Shown: positions 1 to 7,138, counted from the stretch's first letter. The stretch: DNA of 12,417 bases from an uncultured Lachnospiraceae bacterium (GCA_946537585.1 CAMNFX010000020.1:1-12417), one strand, 5' to 3'. Numbers and translations: made by a program. Notes: a model not told the origin generated them from the letters alone.

Positions 1-2
1 AT

Positions 3-986
3 TCACTGCTGCGATTTCGCCGCGAGGTTGCGCATCGACACATACATCTGCTCGTAGATCGGTGAGTTCATGATGATCGATACGTACTGCTTTCCGGCGG
101 CATCCTTTTCCCCGAGAACCAGGCAGAAGCCGGCGGCATTGGTATGGCCGGTCTTTCCGCAGAGGATCTCCATGTTGTCGGCGAAGGAGAACTTGCCGTT
201 ATAGAATGCGTTGCCGGAGGTCCAGGTGACATCGCGGGATTTGGAGGTATCAGAAGGATGCTCCACGTGACAGGTGTATTCCGCTGTCCGGGCGATCTTC
301 TGAAACTCCTTGTTTTTCATGGCTTCCTTAAAGATGAGATACATGTCGTAGACGGTGACATAGTGTTCTTCATCGGGAAGCCCGTGCGGGTTCATGAAAT
401 GGGAATGTGTTGCGCCGAGCTGCTTCGCGCGGCTGTTCATGACGGAGGCAAAGCCTTCCACATCGCCGCTGATATGGTGAGCGATCGCAACAGCAGCGTC
501 GTTGCCGCTCGGGACCATCAGGCCGTACAGAAGGTCCCTTAAGGGCAGCTCGTCTCCCGGCTGCAGGTCTGCCATCGAGGACCCGGATACCGTGATGTTC
601 GACTCGTCGGGGACCCGGACGATCTCGTCAAGGTCGCCGCGTTCAAGCGCGATCAGGCAGGTGAGGATCTTTGTCGTGGATGCGGGATAGACCTTTTCAT
701 ACACATTGTGCTGAGATAACACCTCGGCATCATCCAGGGAGAAAAGGCCGAAAGCCTTTGCGTTTACGTTTTCTGTGTTGAGATCGGCATCTTCCATCGG
801 AACACACAGTTTTGCGGCAAAGCCGGACGGCCTGAGTGCGGAATCATCCGTCATCAGGGACAGCAGCCCTTCTTTGGGAAAGACATAGGTATTTTCCAGC
901 TCAGGCTTTGCGCAGCCCGAAAGCAGGATCACTGCAGATAAAATAATGACGGCCGGCAGAAACCGGCCCATGATGTTACATTTCAC
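3..986 (-). CDS. D-alanyl-D-alanine carboxypeptidase, lipoprotein (peptidase S11 family)
   Basis: This enzyme removes the terminal D-Ala from peptidoglycan stem peptides and so limits cross-linking. The reading frame is complete and its TGA is at 3-5. Two starts are plausible: GTG 986, with GGAG upstream and overlapping the mgsA stop, or ATG 971, with no clear ribosome binding site. I use GTG, giving 327 aa. The N-terminus is a signal peptide ending in the lipobox LLSGC with Cys25, so the protein should be lipid-anchored on the outer face of the membrane. Catalytic motifs are STTK at 103-106, SGN at 160-162 and KTG at 278-280, with the S11 block NPHGLPDEEHYVT near 199-211. It ends soon after the catalytic domain and lacks the PBP5-type C-terminal beta domain and amphipathic anchor, consistent with anchoring by lipid instead. 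Confidence 0.92.
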   Translation of the reverse strand: MKCNIMGRFLPAVIILSAVILLSGCAKPELENTYVFPKEGLLSLMTDDSALRPSGFAAKLCVPMEDADLNTENVNAKAFGLFSLDDAEVLSQHNVYEKVYPASTTKILTCLIALERGDLDEIVRVPDESNITVSGSSMADLQPGDELPLRDLLYGLMVPSGNDAAVAIAHHISGDVEGFASVMNSRAKQLGATHSHFMNPHGLPDEEHYVTVYDMYLIFKEAMKNKEFQKIARTAEYTCHVEHPSDTSKSRDVTWTSGNAFYNGKFSFADNMEILCGKTGHTNAAGFCLVLGEKDAAGKQYVSIIMNSPIYEQMYVSMRNLAAKSQQ

Positions 987-1365
987 GCCACTCCAACTCT
1001 CCGTTTCCAAGTGCCAGCACCAGAAGCTCTGCCGTCGCCAGGTTGGTGGCGATCGGGATGTTGTAGATATCGCAGAGCTTTACGATGTCGTTGACATCCG
1101 GCTCATGAGGGGCGGGATGCTGCGGATCTCTTAAGAAGATCACCATGTCCATGTCGTTGTTCGAGATCTGCGCCGCCATCTGCTGCTGCCCTCCGAGGTG
1201 TCCGGGCAGAAACTTATGAATGTGCAGGTTGGTGACCTCTTCGATCAGGCGGCCGGTCGTTGCTGTCGCAAACAGCTGATGCTTGGACAGGATCCCCTTA
1301 TATGCGATGCAGAAATCCTGCATCAGCTTTTTTTTGGAACTGTGAGCTACAAATCCGACGTTCAT
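976..1365 (-). CDS. mgsA: Methylglyoxal synthase-like protein with altered active site
   Basis: Methylglyoxal synthase converts dihydroxyacetone phosphate to methylglyoxal and phosphate. I place the start at ATG 1365, which has GGAGAGG 5 nt upstream; the in-frame GTG at 1371 lies inside that site. The product is 129 aa (137 in B. subtilis, 152 in E. coli). It keeps the family outline: VAHSSKKK, ATATTGRLIEE for phosphate binding (Thr34, Thr36, Thr37), FLRDPQHPAPHEPDV with Asp80, His87 and Asp90, and IPIATNLATAELL. However, the GGDQQ motif reads GGQQQ (58-62), so Gln60 replaces the catalytic aspartate (Asp71 of E. coli), and Ser9 replaces the aspartate after the first conserved His (Asp20 of E. 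coli). Membership of the family is clear, but synthase activity is doubtful. Its end overlaps the proposed start of the carboxypeptidase gene by 11 nt. Confidence 0.88.
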   Translation of the reverse strand: MNVGFVAHSSKKKLMQDFCIAYKGILSKHQLFATATTGRLIEEVTNLHIHKFLPGHLGGQQQMAAQISNNDMDMVIFLRDPQHPAPHEPDVNDIVKLCDIYNIPIATNLATAELLVLALGNGELEWREM

Positions 1366-1386
1366 AGGCACCTCTCCATATAATTG

Positions 1387-2508
1387 TTATTCCCTCGTCT
1401 GCAGACCTATATTGGAGACAAGACCGATTCCGATATAAAGTGAAAGCAGCGAGGAAGCGCCACGGCTGAAAAACGGAAGTGTTACACCCGTATTCGGGAA
1501 TAATGCAGTGGCGACTGCGATGTTGGTAAATGTCTGGAAGCCGATCCAGGCGGCTACGCCGGCACAGATGACGGCACCGGCCACGTTTTTGGACTTCATG
1601 GCGATCCAGAGGATCGTAAGGATCAGGGCGATGTACAGGAAAAGGATCGCCAGGCAGCCGCGGAAGCCGAGTTCCTCGCCGATGATCGCGAAAATGAAGT
1701 CCGTGTCTTCCTCGATCAGGAAGTTGCCGGCCTTTACGGAGCTGATATCGGTATTGTAAAGACCTTTGCCGAAAAAGCCGCCGGAGCCGATGGCCATGAT
1801 CGAGTTTGCCTGCTGGAAAAACGTATCCGAGTACTGCTCCGGATACAGGAAGCTTAAGATACGGTTCTTCTGGTATCCCTGAATAAACGGGATCAGCTGA
1901 TAATTGTCAGTCGTAAAGAGGAAGACCAGCAGTCCGGCTGCAAGACCCGCCAGCGCTCCGAAAACAAGGATCCATGAAATACTGAGACCGGAAACGACAA
2001 GCATGACTGTAAAAATAACAGTCAGAATAATGGTGGTGCTGAGGTTGGGTTCAATAAAAACAAGCAGTGCGGGAATTGCGAACAGCAAAAACGAGAGGAA
2101 CAGGTTTTTGGGTTCATTGATATGTTCCTGAGTCCTTCCGAAGTATCCGCCGAAAAACAGGATCAGTCCGGCTTTTACAAACTCGGCAGGCTGAATCTGT
2201 CCTACAACGGGCAAAACGATCCAGCGGCCGGCGCCCTTATGAACGGCACCCCATACCGCTACTGCCGCAAGCATGATCACAATGCCCAGATAGATGAGAA
2301 AATTGTACTTGATCAGTCTGTTATAGTCGATAAAAGAAATCGCAAGGCAGATAGCAAAACCTGCCAGGGATCCGACGATCTGCCTGGAAACGATAGCGGC
2401 ATCCATGTTGGAGGCCGATCTTAAGATCAGGATCCCCAGAAAATTCAGGACTGTCACTACTGCCAGCAGAAACAGACTATGCGCTTTAATACTGTACTTA
2501 AATTTCAT
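1387..2508 (-). CDS. rodA: RodA, SEDS-family peptidoglycan glycosyltransferase
   Basis: RodA polymerises lipid II into glycan strands in partnership with PBP2. The 373-aa, roughly ten-helix membrane protein has the family blocks GRWIVLPVVGQIQPAEFVK (94-112), the FQQANSIMAIGSGGFFGKGL loop (231-250), EEDTDFIFAIIGEELG (266-281) and TGVTLPFFSRGASSLL (340-355). Asp270 in TDFIFA corresponds to the catalytic aspartate of SEDS proteins and is kept. One small deviation is EPNLSTT at 153-159, where most family members have a PDLG-type motif. The ATG is preceded by TTAGG with almost no spacing, and the predicted leader is very short, so initiation may be unusual. It stops 21 nt before mgsA. Pairing with PBP2 and MreCD supports RodA over FtsW. 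Confidence 0.94.
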   Translation of the reverse strand: MKFKYSIKAHSLFLLAVVTVLNFLGILILRSASNMDAAIVSRQIVGSLAGFAICLAISFIDYNRLIKYNFLIYLGIVIMLAAVAVWGAVHKGAGRWIVLPVVGQIQPAEFVKAGLILFFGGYFGRTQEHINEPKNLFLSFLLFAIPALLVFIEPNLSTTIILTVIFTVMLVVSGLSISWILVFGALAGLAAGLLVFLFTTDNYQLIPFIQGYQKNRILSFLYPEQYSDTFFQQANSIMAIGSGGFFGKGLYNTDISSVKAGNFLIEEDTDFIFAIIGEELGFRGCLAILFLYIALILTILWIAMKSKNVAGAVICAGVAAWIGFQTFTNIAVATALFPNTGVTLPFFSRGASSLLSLYIGIGLVSNIGLQTRE

Positions 2509-2526
2509 CCTAATTTATACGAGTAT

Positions 2527-2555
2527 AGTATAACATCACGTGAAAATTTTGTCAC
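2527..2555 (-). promoter_or_regulatory. Putative sigma-A promoter for rodA-mgsA-carboxypeptidase
   Basis: GTGACA (2550-2555, 5 of 6 bases of the -35 consensus), a 17-nt spacer, and TATACT (2527-2532, 5 of 6 of the -10) preceded by TGT, giving an extended -10. It sits in the 53-nt PBP2-rodA gap. The expected start point near 2520 would leave a leader of only about 12 nt before the rodA ATG. Confidence 0.65.
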
Positions 2556-2556
2556 G
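2536..2556. promoter_or_regulatory. Palindromes overlapping the rodA promoter (possible operator)
   Basis: A perfect 8-bp palindrome TCACGTGA (2536-2543) lies in the promoter spacer. It overlaps an imperfect 18-bp inverted repeat CGTGACAAAATTTTCACG (2539-2556, 7 of 9 pairs) that covers the -35. Such a placement would suit a repressor, but no regulator is identified and AT-rich spacers often give chance palindromes. Confidence 0.3.
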
Positions 2557-2561
2557 GACAA

Positions 2562-5486
2562 TCAGCCGCCGACGACATTAATAATTTCTATATCACGTGC
2601 GTTGCCGTTGATTATGCTGGGAAGGTCCGTTGCGCCGTAGTAATAGTCATAAACACGGCGTGCCAGCCTTGCTGCGTTACCTGAGGAATAGCCGAAAGGA
2701 ATCACGACCGTAACGGCGATCTCGGGGTTGTCATAAGGAGCATAGGATATGAACTCCGCGTGGTTGCCGCGGGTCTTGACCTCTTCTGCTGTTCCGGTCT
2801 TTCCGGCGATCTCTACGGTCTCATATCCCTGGAAAACACGCCTTGCGACACCGGTGGTGATGACGGAACGCACACCGCTTCGAACGATGTTCCAGGTGGA
2901 ATCCATCAGCTGTACGGTGTCGATCTGCTCTGCAGGGAAATACTGGATCAGGTTGCCGTCCGGATCTGTTTCCTTCTGTAAAAGCGTCAGATTGAACAGC
3001 TTGCCTGTCGCGAGCGCCGTCGTATAGCGTGCCAGCTGGACATTGTTATAGGAGTTGGTACCCTGACCGAAGGCGGAACGCTCCGGATCGCTGTCGGTCA
3101 TGTGCGGTTCCTTTTCATCGATCTGGATGCCGCTGACGCGGTCCAGACCGAACATGGAGATATATTTCTGCAGCCGTTCGATACCGAGCGTGGTGGAATA
3201 GGTCTCCTCTCCCGTCTCGGGGTCGCGGGTCGTTGCCAGACGGTGTCCGTACTCTGCAAAGCTGTAGTTGCAGGAGTTTTCGATAGCGCCGGCAACGGTC
3301 AGCGCCGCATGGCCGGGACGGCCGATCCAGCACTTGATGTTGGGCTCGACTTCTTCGTAAACACCGGAGCAGTAGATCTGCTCATAGGGGCCTACGACCT
3401 TTTCTTCGAGGACCGCGGCTGCAGCAAGCGGCTTGAAGGTGGATCCGGGCGCTTTGTTCGTCTGTGTCGCGGAATTGATCAGCGGGAGGGACTGGTCATG
3501 CAGGCAGGCATTGAAATAGCTGCGGTCGTTGATCCGGTTGTTGTCGTAGCCGGGATAAGCGACCAGTGCCTTGACGTCTCCCGTATTGACATCCGTGATG
3601 ACAACAGATCCCATACACGGATCGAGCGCCAGCTGCGCGGGGGTGATGTCGATGTCCTTGATGCGGTCGATCAGGAAGGAATAGGCATAATCCTCTCCGT
3701 TGACGGAAAGCTCATAATAGAGCTCCGGATTGTTTTTCAGAACACCCTGCTCATACAGCGCCATGCAGAGAAGACGCCCGGAAAGGCCGTCGCGGTCGAG
3801 CAGCATGTAACGGTAGATCAGCTTATCAAAGCTGCTGTCATTTTCCAGATCTTTCAGGATGAGCTCGGAGATCCTGTCATAAATATAATCCGAATCCTGA
3901 TACTGCTCGCCGTCCTGCAGATTCAGATGATCGATGTTGACCCAGCCCTCGGAAATTCCGGCATAAATGTAATTGCGCAGGCTGATGGTATCGTTTTTCC
4001 AGGAAAGATAGCTTTCACCGTAGATGTCGATGCCGTTTTTGTCGATGATCCCCGTGCTGCTCTGCGAAAGGTATTCATAGATGTAGGCCATGTAGGAAAC
4101 GTATTCATTGGACAGCTCCGCCAGCGGGACATCCTTTCCGCTCGTAAGCTCATAGCGGAGCCGTTCCATGACGGCGTCCTTGTGCCTGCGGAAGCCTTCC
4201 GCGATCTCGGCCTCGGCGGCACCGCGCTCCTCCATGTTGAAAAAGTGCGCCGTGTCAAGGATATTGTTGTTGATGAACTGGAAATAAGCCTCATCGACGG
4301 AAATGACGATCTCGGAGGATTCCTCCGGCAGCTCGATATCCGCAGCGGCCATATTGACGATCTTGTTTGCAATGATACCAGCGAGCTGCTGCTCGAGCAG
4401 GTGGTATACGCCGATCTGCAGGTTCTGCTGGATCGTGAGGTAAAAGTCATTTCCGGCGGAAGGCGCCGTTTCGTTGATGATCTCAAGGATCTGTCCGTAG
4501 TTGTCAACGTGCATGTCACGCTGGCCTTTCGTGCCCTGAAGGTGCTGCTCCATGGTCTTTTCGATACCGGTCGCACCGACGGAGTCCGTGATCATATAAT
4601 CCGGGTTGGACTTCTGAAGCTCGCGAAGCTTCGTCTCATCCTGGATCGCACCGGTATATCCGATGATATGCGAAAAATACCGCGCATTATTATAACGGCG
4701 GATATAGGTCTCTTCCACGTTCATGCCGCGGAGCTCACCCTGATTCTCCAGAAGCTCCGCCATGCAGTTTTCGTCAATATCTTCCGCAATCGTGCTGGTC
4801 TCATACCGCTGGAAGGCAGTCTGACGCATGGCATACAGGATCTTGACCATATCAAGGAGCGTACGGTCATCCGGAAGCACGGGCGCTCCGTCCGCGTCCT
4901 TGATGGCATCAAAGGCATAGTCCGAAACCTTCTTGCGGAAAGCCTCCTCGGCAGTCATGGCGGAAGGATATCGGACAACTCCGTCTTCGTCGGGCTGATC
5001 GAGCTGCGATGTGGGAACACCGTAAACATTGGCGACGAATCTTCGCCGTGCGGACTCGCTGCCGGTCGTGAAGCGGAAGCTTCCGTCCTCTTCCACGTCA
5101 ACCTCGAAACGGGTGACAACATTGACATTGTGCTTTTCAAGAATGGAGGCCAGACGGTACAGCATCAGGTTGCGGTCGTTATAGCTCTTGTAAGCTCCGT
5201 TGTCCGCGATCACGACATTATACGCCAGTCGGTTATAGGCCAAAAGATTGCCGTCCGCATCGTAAATGTTGCCGCGGGCACCGGGGATCTTGACGGAACG
5301 CTCTGTCTTTTCGATAAACTCATCCGAATAGCTGTCGCCGCTGACGACCTGCAGATTATAAAGCTTATTGGCAAGGACACCAAAGAGCAGCACAAAAAAG
5401 AGACCAACCACCGCCAGTCTGATCTGGAGCGGGTGATCCAGTTTTTCATGTATGAGTCCGAATATGTCCTTTAATCGTTCGCGCAC
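2562..5486 (-). CDS. mrdA: Class B penicillin-binding protein 2 (elongation transpeptidase), extra-long form
   Basis: This monofunctional transpeptidase cross-links peptidoglycan together with RodA during elongation. The GTG start has TGAGG 7 nt upstream. The 974-aa protein is far longer than the 600-700 usual for PBP2. Order of parts: a cytoplasmic basic/amphipathic N-terminus; a membrane anchor at about 24-43; the class B pedestal motif ARGNIYDADGNLLAYN at 70-85; a pedestal to about 345 with GATGIEKTMEQHLQGTKG at 304-321; then TIQQNLQ at 351-357. After this an insertion of about 250 residues, rich in Asp, Glu and Tyr, precedes GSVVITDVNTGDVKALVAYP, which opens the catalytic domain near 626. 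Catalytic motifs are SxxK at 682-685 (STFK), SxN at 738-740 (SCN) and KTG at 896-898. All are intact, so it should be active. The domain is followed by a short tail. rodA follows after 53 nt. Confidence 0.95.
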   Translation of the reverse strand: MRERLKDIFGLIHEKLDHPLQIRLAVVGLFFVLLFGVLANKLYNLQVVSGDSYSDEFIEKTERSVKIPGARGNIYDADGNLLAYNRLAYNVVIADNGAYKSYNDRNLMLYRLASILEKHNVNVVTRFEVDVEEDGSFRFTTGSESARRRFVANVYGVPTSQLDQPDEDGVVRYPSAMTAEEAFRKKVSDYAFDAIKDADGAPVLPDDRTLLDMVKILYAMRQTAFQRYETSTIAEDIDENCMAELLENQGELRGMNVEETYIRRYNNARYFSHIIGYTGAIQDETKLRELQKSNPDYMITDSVGATGIEKTMEQHLQGTKGQRDMHVDNYGQILEIINETAPSAGNDFYLTIQQNLQIGVYHLLEQQLAGIIANKIVNMAAADIELPEESSEIVISVDEAYFQFINNNILDTAHFFNMEERGAAEAEIAEGFRRHKDAVMERLRYELTSGKDVPLAELSNEYVSYMAYIYEYLSQSSTGIIDKNGIDIYGESYLSWKNDTISLRNYIYAGISEGWVNIDHLNLQDGEQYQDSDYIYDRISELILKDLENDSSFDKLIYRYMLLDRDGLSGRLLCMALYEQGVLKNNPELYYELSVNGEDYAYSFLIDRIKDIDITPAQLALDPCMGSVVITDVNTGDVKALVAYPGYDNNRINDRSYFNACLHDQSLPLINSATQTNKAPGSTFKPLAAAAVLEEKVVGPYEQIYCSGVYEEVEPNIKCWIGRPGHAALTVAGAIENSCNYSFAEYGHRLATTRDPETGEETYSTTLGIERLQKYISMFGLDRVSGIQIDEKEPHMTDSDPERSAFGQGTNSYNNVQLARYTTALATGKLFNLTLLQKETDPDGNLIQYFPAEQIDTVQLMDSTWNIVRSGVRSVITTGVARRVFQGYETVEIAGKTGTAEEVKTRGNHAEFISYAPYDNPEIAVTVVIPFGYSSGNAARLARRVYDYYYGATDLPSIINGNARDIEIINVVGG

Positions 5487-5488
5487 GT

Positions 5489-5498
5489 AATTGCCTCA
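5489..5498. repeat. 10-bp direct repeat, copy 2, containing the PBP2 ribosome binding site
   Basis: This is the second copy of AATTGCCTCA (TGAGGCAATT in the transcript). Here the TGAGG is the ribosome binding site of PBP2, with a spacing of about 7 nt to its GTG start at 5486. The repeat thus duplicates the RBS on the far side of element A. Confidence 0.6.
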
Positions 5499-5501
5499 CT
5501 G

Positions 5502-5640
5502 GCTCCGGGATATTCCGGAAGCAGGTCGTCGGCCCGCAGCCAGGTTTTTGCTTCTATGACATCTCGTCAGAGGCTTTGCCTCGGCCCATAAAAGCAAAAA
5601 CCGCAGCGGGAGGGTTTGCCTGCCCGGAATTTTCCGGAGC
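5502..5640 (-). ncRNA. Candidate structured RNA or palindromic repeat, element A
   Basis: This 139-nt near-palindrome lies between mreD and PBP2. The outer stem pairs 5502-5525 with 5619-5640 (GCTCCGG, ATTCCGG and GCAGG blocks separated by small internal loops, 19 pairs). An invariant CCCGC/GCGGG helix follows (5533-5537 with 5606-5610), then a 16-position inner stem with one mismatch (5543-5558 with 5587-5602, GGTTTTTGCTTCTATG type). At the tip, GAGGC-AAA-GCCTC forms a small hairpin and TGAC-GAGAT-GTCA may form another. The loop blocks match element B although the outer arms do not. It ends about 4 nt before the TGAGG ribosome binding site of PBP2, so control of PBP2 translation is a plausible inference. 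The alternative is a palindromic DNA insertion. Confidence 0.6.
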
Positions 5641-5642
5641 TA

Positions 5643-5652
5643 AATTGCCTCA
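5643..5652. repeat. 10-bp direct repeat, copy 1, flanking element A
   Basis: AATTGCCTCA on the plus strand, read TGAGGCAATT in the transcript, lies 2 nt outside the upstream end of element A. An identical copy lies 3 nt outside the other end. This is the layout of a target-site duplication, although a GAGGCAA heptamer also recurs elsewhere in this gap. Confidence 0.6.
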
Positions 5653-5668
5653 GGCGGGTCTGCGCCTG
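5651..5668 (-). other. Short GC-rich hairpin downstream of mreD
   Basis: CAGGCG and CGCCTG form a perfect 6-bp stem with a 6-nt loop, 30 nt past the mreD stop and just before element A. No T-run follows on the transcribed strand, so it is not a standard terminator. Its 3' arm runs directly into the upstream copy of the TGAGGCAATT direct repeat. Confidence 0.4.
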
Positions 5669-5697
5669 GCATGTTTCGAGAGCAGAATAGTTTGCCC

Positions 5698-6234
5698 TCA
5701 GGCAGCCTGCTTGCCTCTTAAGTCGTCCACACGGTCCATACGCCGGTTTGCGATCAGCAGTATACGGTAGACGAGCAGGGTGACCAGCAGGGTGAAAAAG
5801 ATCTCAGGTATGATGATATGTACCAGAGAATAGTTGAAATACAGCTCACCGATCGTCATATAGCGGTAAGCCAGAATGGCAAAGTTGTAAAATACCTCGC
5901 TGACGAGGCAGAGGATCAGGGGCAGCATGATCGAATCCGAGCGGTAGGTATGGCTGTAAAGCCCGCTGAAAAATCCCAGATAGCTGTAGATCAGGATAAA
6001 AAGCCCGAACGGTTCCGTATAAAAGAGGTCCATCATCAGACCCGCAAAAAAGCCGCACAGGATCCCCCATTCTGTTCCGTATATGAACCCGTAGGTAAAG
6101 GTAATGATCAGGATCAGGTTCGGCGCGGAAGCAAGAAAGCTGAGAAACGGAAACACGCAGGTCTGCACAATGAACGCCAGCACGACCAGCAGGAAATAGA
6201 TCAGTATTCGTTTTATGACGATCTGATATCTCAT
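5698..6234 (-). CDS. mreD: Rod shape-determining protein MreD
   Basis: MreD is a small polytopic inner-membrane protein that works with MreC in the elongation complex. The 178-aa product is strongly hydrophobic, with about five predicted membrane segments. The first (LIYFLLVVLAFIVQTCVF) follows a short basic N-terminus. The family-like block NLILIITFTYGFIYGTEWG comes next, then GLMMDLFYTEPFGLFIL. The ATG lies 12 nt after the mreC stop and has no good ribosome binding site of its own (the nearest GAGG is about 17 nt away), so translational coupling to mreC is likely. The C-terminus is polar (RRMDRVDDLRGKQAA). A 210-nt non-coding gap follows before PBP2, which is unusual in this otherwise compact cluster. 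Confidence 0.93.
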   Translation of the reverse strand: MRYQIVIKRILIYFLLVVLAFIVQTCVFPFLSFLASAPNLILIITFTYGFIYGTEWGILCGFFAGLMMDLFYTEPFGLFILIYSYLGFFSGLYSHTYRSDSIMLPLILCLVSEVFYNFAILAYRYMTIGELYFNYSLVHIIIPEIFFTLLVTLLVYRILLIANRRMDRVDDLRGKQAA

Positions 6235-6246
6235 TATGACGGATGA

Positions 6247-7101
6247 TTATTCCTCTCCGGGAGTGATGATGCCGGAATCTGTCTTGACCTGGGTGATGAT
6301 AAGCACCTCCTGGATATTGTCGAAATCGGCCACAGGGATCAGCTTGCCGGATTTGGTCAGATGCTGGCTGTTGATGCTGATATCGGCCGCATATCCGATC
6401 AGGATGCCGGGCAGAAACTTGGTGCTTAAGGTGGAGGTGACCACGGCGTCGCCGTCATTGAAGACAGCGTTCTTATCAATGTTGGTGATATCCAGCGTGC
6501 CGTCCTCATAGGCTGTGATGTTTCCCTTGACAAGGCAGGTATCGCTGCTGTACTGAGACATCGCGTAGACGTTGGACTCATCGTCGATGATCGACCGCAC
6601 AGTTGCGTAGTTGGCGCCGACCTCCGTCACGATACCGACCAGACCGCCGCCGCTTAAGACGTTCATATCCTTGGTAATGCCGTCGGAAAGCCCCTTGTCA
6701 ATACGGAAGACGCGGAACCATTTCTGTGAATCGCGCGCAATGACGCGGGCCGCAACCTTGGGGTACTGCATATAGTTCTGATCGAGCCGGTACAGCTCCC
6801 TTAAGCGTTCAAGCTCAAGCTCGTCAGAGCGCAGACGGTTGTTTTCCTCTGTCAGCGCATCGACCCTCTCCTGCAGCCTGCGGTTTTCGTCATAGACCTC
6901 ATGGAGATGGCGCTGCTCCCTGATCGAATTGGATACTGTGACGCCAAAGCGGTTGATGCCGCTCTGAACAGGGGTCAGGAAATAGCCCGCATAGTATCGT
7001 ACGGGCTCCAAAAGGGAACTCTGCAGGTAACTGACGACCATCAGAAAGCCGCAAAGTATCGTTATTACGATCAGTATGTTTTTGGAAAGTCTGTTATGCA
7101 A
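6247..7101 (-). CDS. mreC: Rod shape-determining protein MreC
   Basis: MreC is a bitopic membrane protein that forms extracytoplasmic filaments and activates the PBP2-RodA elongation synthase. I choose TTG 7101 as the start. AGGGAG lies 6 nt upstream, and the resulting product begins HNRLSKNILIVIT with a short basic leader and one membrane helix at about residues 9-27. An ATG at 7182 would overlap radC and add 27 residues without family character. The product is 284 aa. After the membrane helix there is a heptad-rich coiled coil at about 66-105 (the segment containing NRRLQERVDALTEENNRLR). The two beta-barrel subdomains follow at about 113-268, with IDKGLSDGI and VLSGGGLVGIVTEVG as the recognisable family blocks. 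mreB is not upstream; radC is the direct neighbour. Confidence 0.94.
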   Translation of the reverse strand: MHNRLSKNILIVITILCGFLMVVSYLQSSLLEPVRYYAGYFLTPVQSGINRFGVTVSNSIREQRHLHEVYDENRRLQERVDALTEENNRLRSDELELERLRELYRLDQNYMQYPKVAARVIARDSQKWFRVFRIDKGLSDGITKDMNVLSGGGLVGIVTEVGANYATVRSIIDDESNVYAMSQYSSDTCLVKGNITAYEDGTLDITNIDKNAVFNDGDAVVTSTLSTKFLPGILIGYAADISINSQHLTKSGKLIPVADFDNIQEVLIITQVKTDSGIITPGEE

Positions 7102-7119
7102 CAAGCACTCCCTGTGTTT

Positions 7120-7138
7120 AAAAAAATCGGCGCTGCCG
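7120..7138 (-). terminator. Possible weak attenuator hairpin between radC and mreC
   Basis: On the transcribed strand CGGC-AGC-GCCG forms a 4-bp all-GC stem with a 3-nt loop, followed by A and seven consecutive T. This has the layout of an intrinsic terminator, but the stem is short. If active it would leave partial read-through from the radC promoter into mreC-mreD-PBP2. It could equally be chance, since no separate promoter for mreC is visible after it. Confidence 0.33.

Noticed and set aside
3480..3491. A third GCGGGAGGG block like that of elements A and B
   Set aside because: It lies inside PBP2 coding sequence (Leu-Pro-Leu-Ile region) and has no partner arm or flanking stems, so it is a chance match.
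3102..5474. A 790-codon open reading frame on the plus strand, antisense to PBP2
   Set aside because: It is in exact codon register with PBP2, so it stays open simply because PBP2 avoids TTA, CTA and TCA codons there. The translation has no recognisable domain and the PBP2 frame has all catalytic motifs.
5502..5640. Element A as a remnant of a known insertion sequence
   Set aside because: No transposase fragment is present, and element B shares the core but not the terminal arms, unlike IS copies.
5576..5770. Small plus-strand ORF across element A and the mreD 3' end
   Set aside because: It crosses the palindrome and the mreD coding end, has no ribosome binding site, and has no protein-like features.
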